From Rhizobium sp. WSM4643 (lineage in GTDB: Bacteria > Pseudomonadota > Alphaproteobacteria > Rhizobiales > Rhizobiaceae), in NCBI RefSeq assembly GCF_025152745.1, contig NZ_CP104040.1, forward strand, positions 4,245,501 to 4,309,500: a stretch of DNA of 64,000 bases. The letters run 5' to 3'. Below the pieces are notes generated by a model, which made no database searches, had not been told where the DNA came from, and saw only the letters and a program-made list of their open reading frames with translations. A program made the position numbers and the translations under genes. Positions within the stretch are counted from its first letter, which is position 1, and every line of letters starts with the position of its first letter. This document shows positions 28,606 through 38,710 of this stretch, in pieces.

Positions 28606-28953
28606 ATGAGGCAGAAATCAGTAGCGAGTTTACTGCGAGCCGGCCTGATCATATTCGCACCGCTGGCATCGATCGACGCGGTCGGCGCTGCGCCGATGCA
28701 TTCAACCATACCGCAAGTCACGGTCGCCTCGGGCCAACTGCAACAGGTCGCGCAGAAGAAGATACTGTCGCTCAACGGATACCGCGGCTACAGCAGCGGT
28801 CGGCCCGGCTATATCAAAAGCGCGAACGGTTATTGGTATCCCTCACACGCCTTCGACGATTATACCGGCTCAATTGGAAGACCGCGGAGCCTGGGCAATA
28901 GCTGCAGTTACGGCTTCGCCCCGACCAACGGATCGTCCAATTGCAATTATTGA
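28606..28953 (+). CDS. Small secreted Gly/Tyr-rich protein
   Basis: 115 residues with a signal peptide (about 1-28, ending VGAA). The mature part is rich in Gly, Tyr, Ser and Asn. The segment GYRGYSSGRPGYIKSANGYW followed by YPSHAF resembles the tyrosine-rich tract found in BA14K-like and other small rhizobial exported proteins. Two cysteines near the C-terminus (SCSYG, SNCNY) could pair. GGGGAAG precedes the ATG. Function unknown; it lies alone between repeats. Confidence 0.6.
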   Translation: MRQKSVASLLRAGLIIFAPLASIDAVGAAPMHSTIPQVTVASGQLQQVAQKKILSLNGYRGYSSGRPGYIKSANGYWYPSHAFDDYTGSIGRPRSLGNSCSYGFAPTNGSSNCNY

Positions 28954-29031
28954 CTGAGGGCTGCATGCCTCCTTGATGCAACGGCCGCCACGGGCGATCT
29001 CACCCGCGCGGCCGCTCATTGGCTTGCTTAA

Positions 29032-29862
29032 TCAGAAGGCTGCCGTCATCGGATCCGGTCCCATGCGGGCGCTGGCGCTGTCGAGTTTGGCTATCGCAGC
29101 CATATCATCGGCATCGAGCTTGAAGTCGAACACCTGGAAATTCTCCTCGATACGCGACGGCGTCACCGATTTCGGGATGACGACGAGGCCGGTGTCGATG
29201 TGCCAGCGAATGATGACCTGAGCCGGCGTCTTCTGATGCTTTCTGGCAATCTCACCAATAACAGCGTTCGAGATGAACTTGCCCTGGCCGAGCGGGCTCC
29301 AGGATTCGGTGGCGATACCAAGCTTCTTGTGAACCTCCTGCGCCACCTTCTGCTGGAAATCGGGATGCAGTTCGATCTGGTTGATGACGGGAACGACGCC
29401 GGTCTCGCCGATGATGCGCTCGAGATGTTCAGGATTGAAATTCGACACGCCGATCGAACGGGCGCGGCCCTCTTCCCGTATGCGGGCGAAAGCCTTCCAG
29501 GTCTCTGTATAGAGGCCGCGATGCGGCGATGGCCAGTGAATGAGATAGAGGTCGACATATTCGGAACCGAGCTTCTTCAGGCTGCCGTCGAAGGCGCGCA
29601 GCGCATTGTCGTAGCCCTGGTCGTCGTTCCTGAGCTTGGTGGTGACGAAGATATCCCTGCGGTCGAGGCCGGAAGAGCGGATGCCTTCGCCGACGCCCTC
29701 TTCGTTGTCGTAGCCGGAGGCGGTATCGATATGACGATAGCCGGCGGCGATCGCCGTGCGCACGGTGGGAGCGGCGATATCCTGCGGCGTCTGCCAGACG
29801 CCGAGGCCGACCTGCGGAATGGAATGTCCGTCATGGAAAGTGATGATGGGTTGAGCGGTCAC
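29032..29862 (-). CDS. Aldo/keto reductase
   Basis: A 276-residue NADPH-dependent oxidoreductase of the AKR5-like (2,5-diketo-gluconate reductase) group. The catalytic tetrad is visible: Asp and Tyr in HIDTASGYDNE, Lys in FVTTKLRND, His in LYLIHWPSP. NADP contacts are in VVIPKSVTPSRIEEN. I start at the GTG giving MTAQPIITF, which has CGGAG upstream; the longer frame to 29994 adds an N-terminus with no family character. Physiological carbonyl substrate unknown. Confidence 0.88.
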   Translation of the reverse strand: MTAQPIITFHDGHSIPQVGLGVWQTPQDIAAPTVRTAIAAGYRHIDTASGYDNEEGVGEGIRSSGLDRRDIFVTTKLRNDDQGYDNALRAFDGSLKKLGSEYVDLYLIHWPSPHRGLYTETWKAFARIREEGRARSIGVSNFNPEHLERIIGETGVVPVINQIELHPDFQQKVAQEVHKKLGIATESWSPLGQGKFISNAVIGEIARKHQKTPAQVIIRWHIDTGLVVIPKSVTPSRIEENFQVFDFKLDADDMAAIAKLDSASARMGPDPMTAAF

Positions 29863-29994
29863 AATATATCTCCGGGAGTTTGAAGAATTGGACGAGGCAT
29901 GAATTGCGCCCGCACCTTCGGGGCGTCCCTGAACGCATCTCAGCCGGAGCGTTCGGTCACCGAAAACATATAGGCAGCCCCATCCGGAAGACAA

Positions 29995-30513
29995 TCAGAC
30001 GACGCGGACAATCGTTCCTTTTCGAAGGTAGGGCAGCAGGCGGCGCATGTTGCTGAGACTCACCGCCACGCAGCCCGCCGTCGGCTCGTAGCCCGGTTTG
30101 ATCAGATGGAAGAAGATCGCCGAGCCGCGATTGCGCGCACGCGAGGAGATGTTCCAGTCCATCACCAGGCAGATATCGTAGAGCCCGTCGCTGCGCCGCA
30201 TCTCCTCGTGACTTGCGCCGAACGGCGCCCTGACAAGGCGGTTGTAGCTGGCACTGTCGGACTGATCGCACCAGAGCATGTCGGGGCGGATGCGGCGGAT
30301 GGCAAGCGGAGTGACGAGCCGGCCGTTCCGCTCGCCACGCCGGAAGCCGGATATCAGCCTCATCGAGGCGATCGGCGTGGCGCCGTCGCCCTCGCGTTTC
30401 ATCACGGTTCGGCCGGAACGGCCGATCGCAGCAGGTATGGTGATGGCGCCGAGCCGGACGATTGCCCGGCTCTTATGCCCCGGCGCAGGACGCACCACCA
30501 CCGTCGGCGTCAT
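29995..30513 (-). CDS. YkuD-family L,D-transpeptidase-like protein
   Basis: About 172 residues matching a compact L,D-transpeptidase catalytic domain. The nucleophile motif reads PTAGCVAVS, with an upstream histidine in FFHLIKPGY; the usual SHGC is TAGC here, as in a small rhizobial subgroup. No signal peptide is visible, so either the start is wrong or it acts without Sec export. In-frame starts at 30540 and 30585 exist; I chose the ATG preceded by AGAGGCGGGG. Would cross-link or modify peptidoglycan stem peptides. Confidence 0.7.
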   Translation of the reverse strand: MTPTVVVRPAPGHKSRAIVRLGAITIPAAIGRSGRTVMKREGDGATPIASMRLISGFRRGERNGRLVTPLAIRRIRPDMLWCDQSDSASYNRLVRAPFGASHEEMRRSDGLYDICLVMDWNISSRARNRGSAIFFHLIKPGYEPTAGCVAVSLSNMRRLLPYLRKGTIVRVV

Positions 30514-30680
30514 GCCCCGCCTCTGCCTTGCTTTTTCCATTTTTCTCGCATGTCGTGCCTTGTCTGGGGCTTCGATTGAAATCATATCAAAACCGACCCG
30601 GCAACAGCCCGCTGCCCGATCCTTGCCAAACCAGCAATTTGGCGTAGGACTAGGGAACTTAACATGAGGACGCAAACGGC

Positions 30681-31364
30681 ATGACCGCACGCACCATTCT
30701 TCTGGTGGATGACGACGATGACCTTCGGCAGACGCTGACGGAGCAATTGTCGCTGTATGAGGAATTCACGGTTCTGCAGGAATCCAACGCCGGTAAAGGT
30801 GTCGCGACCGCCCGTTCGACGCCGATCGACCTGCTGATCATGGATGTCGGCCTGCCCGATATGGACGGCCGCGAGGCGGTGAAGCTGCTGCGCAAGGGCG
30901 GTTTCAAGGCGCCGATCATCATGCTGACCGGCCATGATACCGATTCCGACACGATCCTCGGCCTCGAAGCCGGCGCCAACGACTATGTCACCAAGCCCTT
31001 CCGCTTCGCCGTGCTGCTCGCCCGCATCCGCGTGCAGTTGCGCCAGCATGAGCAGAGCGAGGATGCGACCTTCACCGTCGGCCCCTACCTCTTCAAGCCG
31101 AGCCAGAAGCTGCTGACCACCGATAACGGTCAGAAGATCCGGCTGACGGAAAAGGAAGCGGCGATCATCCGCTATCTCTACCGCGCCGAACAGAAAGTCG
31201 TCACCCGCGACGTGCTGCTCGAAGAAGTCTGGGGCTATAATTCCGGCGTGACGACGCATACGCTGGAAACCCACGTCTACCGCCTGCGCCAGAAGATCGA
31301 GCGCGATCCCTCCAATGCCGAAATCCTCGTCACGGAAAACGGCGGCTATAAAATCATACCCTAG
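30681..31364 (+). CDS. cenR: OmpR-family response regulator, CenR/OtpR type
   Basis: A 227-residue two-component regulator. The receiver domain (1-120) has the acidic pocket LVDDDDD, phospho-acceptor Asp55 in LIMDVGLPD, and Lys in YVTKPF. The winged-helix DNA-binding domain (about 135-227) is complete (THTLETHVYRLRQKI). Sequence and the downstream cyclic-nucleotide-domain gene match Brucella OtpR, the orthologue of CenR, an essential envelope and cell-cycle regulator in Alphaproteobacteria. No histidine kinase is adjacent. The TAG stop is part of a repeat. Confidence 0.85.
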   Translation: MTARTILLVDDDDDLRQTLTEQLSLYEEFTVLQESNAGKGVATARSTPIDLLIMDVGLPDMDGREAVKLLRKGGFKAPIIMLTGHDTDSDTILGLEAGANDYVTKPFRFAVLLARIRVQLRQHEQSEDATFTVGPYLFKPSQKLLTTDNGQKIRLTEKEAAIIRYLYRAEQKVVTRDVLLEEVWGYNSGVTTHTLETHVYRLRQKIERDPSNAEILVTENGGYKIIP

Positions 31365-31487
31365 AGCATTTCCTTTTCTCCGAATCACGGAAATGCTCTA
31401 TCTCTTTGTTTTCACGCAATTCTGGCAAAAGCCTTTCACGCTTTGCCTGGCAAAACCGCTAGGCACTTTTGCTGGAATTGCTCTAAG
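31363..31487 (+). repeat. RIME-like repeat (family B)
   Basis: Begins TAGAGCATTTCC (the TAG being the cenR stop) and ends GGAATTGCTCTAA. Internal pairs are GAGCATTTCC/GGAAATGCTC and AGCAATTCC-type ends. It shares segments with 59561-59663 and 40931-41009. It separates cenR from its partner gene. Confidence 0.75.
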
Positions 31488-31500
31488 GCGAAAAGCCCGC

Positions 31501-31956
31501 ATGGCGCTGACCGACGACATCCACATGCTCGCGCAGCTTCCTCTGTTCAAGGACATGAACGAGGATCAGCTGCGGTTGATCGCCTTCGGCGCCGACCGGC
31601 GCATGATCGCTGCCGGCCAGATGCTGTTTCGCCAGGGCTCACCGGCCGAGAGCGCCTATGTCATCCTCACCGGCAGCCTGGAGCTGCGCGCGACGAGCAG
31701 CGACGGCATGCAGAGGACAGAGGGGATCGCCGGTCCCGGAACCTTGGTTTCCGAGCTGGCGCTGGTGACGCTGGTGGAGCGCAAGTTCACCGCGGTGGCG
31801 CGCGAGGACACCAGTATCATCCGCATTACCCGTGCCCTCTTCCACCGGCTGATCGAAGAATATCCGGACGCGGCCCGGCTGATCGAGAACCGGATCCGCG
31901 ACAATCTCGCCGAGCTTGCGGCAAAGGCCGCAAGCCAGTTCCACCGCTTCAGCTGA
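31501..31956 (+). CDS. Cyclic-nucleotide-binding (Crp-like sensor) domain protein
   Basis: A 151-residue protein consisting of a single cNMP-binding beta-roll (MLFRQGSPAESAYVILTGSLEL; GPGTLVSELALVT) plus a C-terminal helix, with no helix-turn-helix. The ATG opens the homologous region; upstream codons are repeat DNA. The same gene follows otpR/cenR in Brucella, so the pair is a conserved module. Whether it binds cAMP is open: the phosphate-binding cassette appears as GTLVSELALVT rather than the canonical GELALLxxxPRxA. Confidence 0.8.
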   Translation: MALTDDIHMLAQLPLFKDMNEDQLRLIAFGADRRMIAAGQMLFRQGSPAESAYVILTGSLELRATSSDGMQRTEGIAGPGTLVSELALVTLVERKFTAVAREDTSIIRITRALFHRLIEEYPDAARLIENRIRDNLAELAAKAASQFHRFS

Positions 31957-31961
31957 TCCCG

Positions 31962-32008
31962 TTAGAGCAGCTCTGCGCTTTATGAAAAGCTGAACCGCAT
32001 AGCTCTAG
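31962..32008. repeat. Short inverted repeat (family C) at a convergent junction
   Basis: TTAGAGCAGCTCTGC...AACCGCATAGCTCTAG, ends complementary. It lies between two convergent genes, and its right end supplies the TAG stop of xth. Confidence 0.6.
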
Positions 32009-32808
32009 AAATCGAAATGCGCCGTCACCGGCACGTGGTCGGAGGGACGATCCCAGCCGCGCGCCTCTTTCAGGATCTCGATCCGCTTCAGATGCGGCCC
32101 GAGATCCGACGACGACCAGATATGGTCGAGACGGCGGCCGCGATCGGCGGCCTCCCAGTCCTTAGCGCGATAGCTCCACCAGGTGTAGAGCTTCTCGTTT
32201 TCAGGCACATGCTGGCGCATGAGATCGAGCCAGGCGCCACGCTTCATCACCTCGAGCAGCCCCTCGGTTTCGACGGGCGTATGGCTGACGATCTTCAGAA
32301 GCTGCTTGTGCGACCAGACATCGTGCTCCAGCGGCGCGATGTTGAGGTCGCCGACGAGAATTGACGACGTATTGGCCTCGCCATTGGCTTTCAGCAGCTT
32401 CATCTCCTCGATGAAATCGAGCTTGTGGCCAAATTTCGGATTGATCGTGCGATCCGGCTCGTCGCCGCCGGCCGGGACATAGAAATTATGCAGCCGGACG
32501 CGACGATTGCCGTGCTCGAAGATCGCCGAGATGTGGCGGGCGTCGCCGACGCCGCAATAATCCTGCCGGTGATCCTCGGTCAACGGAATGCGCGAGGCGA
32601 TCGCCACGCCGTGATAGCCTTTCTGGCCATGGATGATGATGTGATTGTAGCCTATGGCCCTGAGCGGTGCCGCCGGAAACAGATCGTTCGTCACCTTGGT
32701 TTCCTGCAGGCAGAGGATATCGGGCCTGTGCTTGAGAACGAGCTGCTCGACGATCGGCATGCGCAGCCGCACCGAGTTGATGTTCCAGGTGGTGATCGAA
32801 AAGCCCAT
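32005..32808 (-). CDS. xthA: Exodeoxyribonuclease III
   Basis: A 267-residue endonuclease/exonuclease/phosphatase-fold AP endonuclease for base-excision repair. Motifs: WNINSVRLR, CLQETKV, GVAIAS, VGDLNIAP, and the C-terminal SDHVPVTAHF with the catalytic His. Full length. Sits downstream of lolA and ftsK on the same strand, with 147 bp containing an inverted repeat between it and lolA. Confidence 0.95.
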   Translation of the reverse strand: MGFSITTWNINSVRLRMPIVEQLVLKHRPDILCLQETKVTNDLFPAAPLRAIGYNHIIIHGQKGYHGVAIASRIPLTEDHRQDYCGVGDARHISAIFEHGNRRVRLHNFYVPAGGDEPDRTINPKFGHKLDFIEEMKLLKANGEANTSSILVGDLNIAPLEHDVWSHKQLLKIVSHTPVETEGLLEVMKRGAWLDLMRQHVPENEKLYTWWSYRAKDWEAADRGRRLDHIWSSSDLGPHLKRIEILKEARGWDRPSDHVPVTAHFDF

Positions 32809-32812
32809 GCCG

Positions 32813-32888
32813 ATGCCCTTTCACGCCCAACGCGTATCGCACAAACCGTGCAACGGTTTCCACGCGATGCGCTTTCATGAAAGGGCTT
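32813..32888. repeat. Inverted repeat between xthA and lolA
   Basis: GCCCTTTCA at the left and TGAAAGGGC at the right enclose ACGCGTATCGCACAAACCG / CGGTTTCCACGCGATGCG, giving a long imperfect hairpin. Probably another RIME relative. Confidence 0.5.
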
Positions 32889-32955
32889 TAGAACAAAGGC
32901 GGACGCGAGGGAACCGGCCGCATGTCAAAGCGGCCGGCGATCAACCGAAAAGCTC

Positions 32956-33624
32956 TCAGTCGCGCGACTGCGGCGTGCCGGGAATGGCCTCATAAGGCAC
33001 GCGGAAGACGCGATCGTCGAACTGCATACCGGTTTTGACGTTGAAGATCATCACCGAAGTGTCCTTGCCCTGATTGTCGGTGATCGTCCACTGACGCAGG
33101 TCGTAGGTCTTCGGGTCGAACATCATGGTGATGGTCGAGTTTCCGAACACCGTATTGTTGCCGAGCGCGATCGTCGTCAGGTCGGATTCTTCCTTCACGC
33201 CCTTCACCATACCGGCCGAAAGGTCGATATGCTGCGCCAGGAGCAGGCTGAGCGGGGTCTTGGAGAGCGGATAGAGATCCCAGGTCTTGAGCTTCGTATT
33301 GCCGATGGCGACGTTCTTGCCGTCGGCGATCACCCGCATCGGCGACGGATCGTCATAGTTGAAACGCAGCTTGCCGGGACGCTGGATATAGAACTTGCCG
33401 CCGGTCTGCTCGCCGCGCGGTCCGAACTGCACGAATTCACCCTGCATCGTCGTGACGCCGGAGAAATGATCGGCGATCGCCTGCGCCGTGCCGGAGGCGG
33501 GAGCTGCCGCCTGCGCATGAGCACCGAAGGGAATGGCGCTCGCCATCGCAGCAACGGCGAAGGCGCCGAGAAGGTCGCGGCGCGTTACCGTCAGGCCGGA
33601 GAGGAAGGTATCGGAGTGACTCAT
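32956..33624 (-). CDS. lolA: Outer-membrane lipoprotein carrier protein LolA
   Basis: A 222-residue periplasmic chaperone carrying lipoproteins from LolCDE to the outer membrane. The signal region has a twin-arginine-like TRRDLLGAFAVAAM (14-27). The LolA fold is shown by TTMQGEFVQFGPRGEQTGG, GKFYIQRPGKLRFNYD and WTITDNQGKDTSV. Located between ftsK and xthA, same strand, 140 bp after ftsK. Confidence 0.9.
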   Translation of the reverse strand: MSHSDTFLSGLTVTRRDLLGAFAVAAMASAIPFGAHAQAAAPASGTAQAIADHFSGVTTMQGEFVQFGPRGEQTGGKFYIQRPGKLRFNYDDPSPMRVIADGKNVAIGNTKLKTWDLYPLSKTPLSLLLAQHIDLSAGMVKGVKEESDLTTIALGNNTVFGNSTITMMFDPKTYDLRQWTITDNQGKDTSVMIFNVKTGMQFDDRVFRVPYEAIPGTPQSRD

Positions 33625-33763
33625 CTAAATCTCCTTTATGCGATCTGCATGCTGCCGAAAGGCGGCGTCTTCAAGGCGTTGCGATCGGCCTGCGAGAGGT
33701 AACGGCTTCGACGCTATCAGGTTTCCGCAAAAGCGGCCGTATTGGAAATATATGCCTGTTCTG

Positions 33764-36454
33764 TCAGCGGTCGAGGATGTCGCCTTCGGTGGGAACGAGG
33801 ATCTCGCGTTTGCCGGCATGGTTGGCCGGTCCGATGATGCCCTCCTTCTCCATGCGCTCGACGAGCGAGGCGGCGCGGTTGTAGCCGATGCCGAGCCGGC
33901 GCTGGACGTAGGAGGTCGACGCCTTGCCGTCGCGCAGCACGATGGCGACCGCCTGGTCGTAGGGATCCTCCGATTCGGAAAGATTGGACGTGCCGGCCGG
34001 ACCGCCGCCACCGCCGCCGTAATCGCCGTCTTCGTCGTCATCGGCGGTGATCGCATCGAGATATTGCGGGGAGCCCTGGGTCTTCAGGTAGGAGACGATC
34101 TCTTCCACCTCGACGTCAGAGACGAACGGGCCGTGCACGCGCTGGATACGCCCGCCGCCCGCCATGTAGAGCATGTCGCCCATGCCGAGCAGCTGCTCGG
34201 CGCCCTGCTCGCCGAGAATGGTGCGGCTGTCGATCTTCGAGGTCACCTGGAAGGAGATGCGGGTCGGGAAGTTCGCCTTGATCGTGCCGGTGATGACGTC
34301 GACTGACGGACGCTGTGTCGCCATGATCACGTGGATGCCGGCCGCACGCGCCATCTGCGCCAGACGCTGGACGGCGCCTTCGATGTCCTTGCCGGCGACC
34401 ATCATCAGGTCGGCCATCTCGTCGATGATCACGACGATATATGGCATCGGCCGCAGATCGAATTCCTCGGTCTCGTACATCGCCTCGCCGGTGTGGCGGT
34501 CGAAGCCGGTCTGCACCGTGCGCGAGATCGCCTCGCCCTTCGACAGCGCCTGCTCGACGCGGGTGTTGAAGCCGTCGATATTGCGCACGCCGATCTTCGA
34601 CATTTTCTTGTAGCGCTCTTCCATCTCGCGCACCGTCCATTTGAGCGCGACGACGGCCTTTTTCGGATCGGTGACGACAGGCGAAAGCAGATGCGGGATG
34701 CCGTCATAGACGGAGAGTTCGAGCATCTTCGGGTCGATCATGATCAGCCGGCACTGTTCCGGCGTCATGCGATAGAGCAGCGACAGGATCATCGTGTTGA
34801 TGGCGACCGACTTGCCGGAACCGGTGGTGCCGGCGACGAGCAGATGCGGCATCTTGGCAAGATCGGCGATCACGGCTTCGCCGCCGATCGTCTTGCCGAG
34901 CGCCATGGCGAGCTTCGCCTTGCTGCCCTCGAAATCCCGGGAGGCGATGAGTTCACGCAGATAGACGGTCTCGCGCGTCTGGTTCGGCAATTCGATGCCG
35001 ATCGCATTGCGGCCGGGCACGACGGCGACGCGGGCGGCAATCGCGCTCATCGAGCGGGCGATATCGTCGGCAAGCCCGATGACGCGCGACGACTTGATGC
35101 CGGGCGCCGGTTCCAGTTCGTAGAGCGTGACGACGGGACCGGGACGGACATGGATGATCTCGCCCTTGACGCCGAAATCTTCGAGCACGCCTTCGAGCAT
35201 GCGGGCGTTCTGTTCCAGCGCATCGGCCGAAAGCGTGGAATCGCGCACGACATTCTTCGGTTCGGCGAGCAGATGCATCGACGGAAGCTGGAAACCCTCG
35301 GGGCGGATGAACGAGCCCTGCGCCTCCCGCTCGATGCGGGCGCTGGGCTTCGGGCGTGCGACCACGGGGACGACGCGCGGTTCCGGCTTGCCGGCCGCCT
35401 TTGCCGGCGCTCGGATCATCCAGTCGTCGTCATCGTCGTCGGGCAGAATATCGGCCGGGCGCGGCGGCATGTCGTTATCGAAGGGCAGGTCGTCGTCATT
35501 GTCGTCGTCATCGATTGACAGCGACGGCGCGGAGACGATGCGCCGCGGCGAAGCCGTCCTTGGCCCCATTGATGGTTCCATCGACGGCTCCATGCGCTCG
35601 CCGCGGACGGTCGGCGCCTTGGCGCGAACGGGTTCGTTCAGCGTGCCGAACTCGTCATCGTTGAAATCATACGGTGATTCGTAATCGCCCTGGCGCCGCT
35701 TGCGCGGACCCATGCCGAAGAGCCGGCGCAGCCGGCCCTGGCTCATGTACCAGGCATGCGTCACAGCGCCGCTGAAAGCGACCCAGCGCGATTCGTCCTC
35801 CTCCTCGTTCTCGTCTCCGACGACGCGGGCCTTGCTTCTCGTATCGACGTAATCCTCCTCGATCTCCTCGTCGGCGTCGCTGCGGCCGACGAGGCCCGAT
35901 GCAAAGAGCATCATCCAGGCGGTCGGCGCGGCAAAGATGCAGCCGACCACCATGGCGAAGGTGCCGGTGGGATAGGCGCCGACGAAGAGTGCGGGAAAAC
36001 GCAGGATCATGTCGCCGACGACGCCGCCGATGCCGTTCGGAATCGGCCAGGTGAGCGGCGGCGGAAAACAGCCGATGACGGCGGAAGAGAGCACTGAACC
36101 GGCCAACCAGGCGCCGGCACGGGCCGGAATGCGGCTGAAGCGGCGGCCAGAAATCAGCGTCAGCGCCCAGGCGACGATCGGCAGCATTGAAACGACGCTG
36201 GCAAGGCCGAGGAATTGCATGACGATATCGGCAAAGGCGGCACCGCTGTAACCGAGAATATTCGTCGGCAGGTTGGCAGTGGCATAGGAATAGCTCGGAT
36301 CCGCAACATTCCAAGTCGCCAGCGCCGCGACGCAGAACGCCAGCAGCAGAAAGATCGCAAAGCCGATGAGCGCCTGGATCTGCCGCAGCATGAATGCCGA
36401 GAAGGAGAACCGATCCGGACGGCCATCCATTGCCGGCGACGTGCTTCTTGCCAT
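33764..36454 (-). CDS. ftsK: DNA translocase FtsK/SpoIIIE
   Basis: An 896-residue septal DNA pump. Four N-terminal TM helices (within the first 190 residues) precede an acidic, low-complexity linker. The motor follows, with Walker [12 protein letters not shown] (about 540) and Walker [12 protein letters not shown]. The C-terminal gamma winged helix ([23 protein letters not shown]) reads KOPS sequences. I use the ATG of [11 protein letters not shown]; the GTG at 36484 adds ten residues. It resolves chromosome dimers with XerCD at division. Confidence 0.95.
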   Translation of the reverse strand: MARSTSPAMDGRPDRFSFSAFMLRQIQALIGFAIFLLLAFCVAALATWNVADPSYSYATANLPTNILGYSGAAFADIVMQFLGLASVVSMLPIVAWALTLISGRRFSRIPARAGAWLAGSVLSSAVIGCFPPPLTWPIPNGIGGVVGDMILRFPALFVGAYPTGTFAMVVGCIFAAPTAWMMLFASGLVGRSDADEEIEEDYVDTRSKARVVGDENEEEDESRWVAFSGAVTHAWYMSQGRLRRLFGMGPRKRRQGDYESPYDFNDDEFGTLNEPVRAKAPTVRGERMEPSMEPSMGPRTASPRRIVSAPSLSIDDDDNDDDLPFDNDMPPRPADILPDDDDDDWMIRAPAKAAGKPEPRVVPVVARPKPSARIEREAQGSFIRPEGFQLPSMHLLAEPKNVVRDSTLSADALEQNARMLEGVLEDFGVKGEIIHVRPGPVVTLYELEPAPGIKSSRVIGLADDIARSMSAIAARVAVVPGRNAIGIELPNQTRETVYLRELIASRDFEGSKAKLAMALGKTIGGEAVIADLAKMPHLLVAGTTGSGKSVAINTMILSLLYRMTPEQCRLIMIDPKMLELSVYDGIPHLLSPVVTDPKKAVVALKWTVREMEERYKKMSKIGVRNIDGFNTRVEQALSKGEAISRTVQTGFDRHTGEAMYETEEFDLRPMPYIVVIIDEMADLMMVAGKDIEGAVQRLAQMARAAGIHVIMATQRPSVDVITGTIKANFPTRISFQVTSKIDSRTILGEQGAEQLLGMGDMLYMAGGGRIQRVHGPFVSDVEVEEIVSYLKTQGSPQYLDAITADDDEDGDYGGGGGGPAGTSNLSESEDPYDQAVAIVLRDGKASTSYVQRRLGIGYNRAASLVERMEKEGIIGPANHAGKREILVPTEGDILDR

Positions 36455-36599
36455 GTGTCTAACCCGTCCAATGCCTGAGGACACGCGAATCGCTGAAGCT
36501 TCGCCGTGCCAAAATGCGTCCGCTCTACCTAATCAGAGCCGGGTTAAAGCGATGTTAACCATGCATAGCCGGACGACAATTCCGGACAGGGAATGAAAA

Positions 36600-36722
36600 A
36601 GGCCCGAACCTTGAAAGGTCCGGGCGAAATGCGGTCTATGGCAGCTTTTCCGGGTCTAACCCGGAAAAGCTCGAGATAGGCCGCGACGGGCCGTGAAGCG
36701 GCGCCCTTTTGCCGGGCGCCGC
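36600..36722 (-). terminator. Cluster of three hairpins after amtB
   Basis: Three inverted repeats in 120 bp: GGCCCGaACCTT/AAGGTCCGGGC (36600-36625), a perfect 13-bp AGCTTTTCCGGGT...ACCCGGAAAAGCT (36643-36671), and a 9-bp GCGGCGCCC...GGGCGCCGC (36698-36722) next to the amtB stop. Together they probably insulate ftsK from the nitrogen-regulated glnK-amtB transcript. Confidence 0.65.
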
Positions 36723-36733
36723 AAACCCTGTGA

Positions 36734-38161
36734 TCAGGAAGAGTGGTAGGCGGCTTCGCCGTGGGTCGAAAGGTCGAGACCTTCGCGCTCGGCTTCGACG
36801 GTGACACGCAGGCCGATGACAACGTCGACGATCTTGTAGAGGATCGCCGAGCCGATACCCGACCACAGCAGCGTCGTCAGCACGCCCTTGGCCTGAGCCC
36901 AGACCTGGGTTGCCGTGCCGGCATAGGAGGCTGCGAAGTCTGCAGTCGAATAATCGACGATGCCTGCACCGCCGAGCGCCGGGTTGACGAGGATACCGGT
37001 GCCGAGAGCGCCGATGATGCCGCCGACGCAATGGACGCCGAAGACGTCGAGGCTGTCGTCGTAGTTGAACTTGTTTTTCACGACGTCGACGAAGAAGTAG
37101 CAGACCGGCGAGACGATCAGGCCGAGAACGATCGCGCCCATCGGGCCGGCAAAGCCTGCCGCCGGGGTAATGGCGACGAGACCGGCAACCGCGCCGGAAG
37201 CGCCACCCAGCATCGAAGCCTTGCCGCGGGTGAGGGTTTCGACGATGCACCAGGATACAGCGGCGGCAGCCGTTGCGACGAAGGTGTTGATAAAGGCAAG
37301 CGAGGCGTAGGCATTGGCTTCGAGGTTGGAGCCGGCATTGAAGCCGAACCAGCCGACCCAGAGCAGCGAGGCGCCGACCATGGTCAGCGTCATCGAATGC
37401 GGAGCCATGATTTCCTTCTTATAGCCCGTGCGCTTGCCGAGCATGATGGCGCCGACGAGGCCCGCAATACCGGCATTGATGTGAACGACCGTGCCACCGG
37501 CAAAGTCGATTGCGCCGTAGGAGAAGATCAGGCCGGCCGGCGAGGTGTAGGAGCTCGGACCGCCCCAGAACCAGACCATGTGGGCCATCGGGAAGTAGAT
37601 GAAGGTGACCCAGAGGACGACGAAGAGCATGACGGCCGAGAACTTGATGCGCTCGGCGAACGCGCCGACGATCAGGCCGGGCGTGATGCAGGCGAAGGTC
37701 ATCTGGAACACGATGAAGGTGTATTCCGGAATGGCGACGCCCTTCGAGAAGGTTTCAGCGAGCGACGACGTGTTGACGCCGGCGAGGAACGCCTTGGAGA
37801 AGCCGCCGACGAAGCTGTTCAGCGAGCCGCCGTCGGTGAAGGCGAGCGAATAGCCATAGGTCACCCAGATCAGCGCCACGACGGCCGTGATCATGAAGAC
37901 CTGCATCAGCACCGAGAGCATGTTCTTGGCGCGGACGAGACCGCCGTAGAAAAGCGCAAGGCCGGGGATGGTCATCAGAAGGACGAGCGCCGAGGAGACG
38001 AGCATCCAGGTATTGTCACCCTTGTCCATGGTGAAAGCAGGAGCAGCAGCTGCGGTGGCAGCTGGTGCAGCCTCCTGCGCGAAAGCAACGGCCGGCGCCA
38101 GAAGGGCAGCCGTTGCTGCGCAAAGACGCGCAGAGGTGGAAGAAAACTTCGAAATTGACAT
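36734..38161 (-). CDS. amtB: Ammonium transporter AmtB
   Basis: A 475-residue Amt/MEP/Rh channel. A signal-like N-terminus (to about residue 28) is followed by eleven TM helices. Hallmarks include DKGDNTWML, the first twin-His region (DFAGGTVVHINAG), the conserved LGWFGFN-like WVGWFGFNAGS, and FGVHCVGGIIGALGTG with the second His. Transports ammonium and is blocked by GlnK, encoded 28 bp upstream in the same transcript. Confidence 0.96.
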   Translation of the reverse strand: MSISKFSSTSARLCAATAALLAPAVAFAQEAAPAATAAAAPAFTMDKGDNTWMLVSSALVLLMTIPGLALFYGGLVRAKNMLSVLMQVFMITAVVALIWVTYGYSLAFTDGGSLNSFVGGFSKAFLAGVNTSSLAETFSKGVAIPEYTFIVFQMTFACITPGLIVGAFAERIKFSAVMLFVVLWVTFIYFPMAHMVWFWGGPSSYTSPAGLIFSYGAIDFAGGTVVHINAGIAGLVGAIMLGKRTGYKKEIMAPHSMTLTMVGASLLWVGWFGFNAGSNLEANAYASLAFINTFVATAAAAVSWCIVETLTRGKASMLGGASGAVAGLVAITPAAGFAGPMGAIVLGLIVSPVCYFFVDVVKNKFNYDDSLDVFGVHCVGGIIGALGTGILVNPALGGAGIVDYSTADFAASYAGTATQVWAQAKGVLTTLLWSGIGSAILYKIVDVVIGLRVTVEAEREGLDLSTHGEAAYHSS

Positions 38162-38188
38162 TGGAAAAAGCTCCTTGATCTGCCGTTC

Positions 38189-38545
<357 letters not shown>

Positions 38546-38612
38546 TTATCCTCGGCGCGGAGCCGACTCTCCTTGCCGCTGACGTTCCCGAACAGCGACC
38601 GGCGAATACACA

Positions 38613-38628
38613 TTCAAGGGACGTGCCA
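38613..38628 (-). promoter_or_regulatory. Sigma-54 (RpoN) promoter of glnK-amtB
   Basis: Read on the minus strand: TGGCACGTCCCTTGAA, with TGGCAC as the -24 element and TTGAA, one base off the TTGCW consensus, at -12. Spacing is exact. This fits NtrC/RpoN control of glnK-amtB. Confidence 0.8.
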
Positions 38629-38710
38629 GATTCGAGGCAAGATGTAAGTTATTGAAAAGTAAAGGTTATAATAAAAAGCGCCAATAAACAGGCAAATGAT
38701 CGGCCGATAA

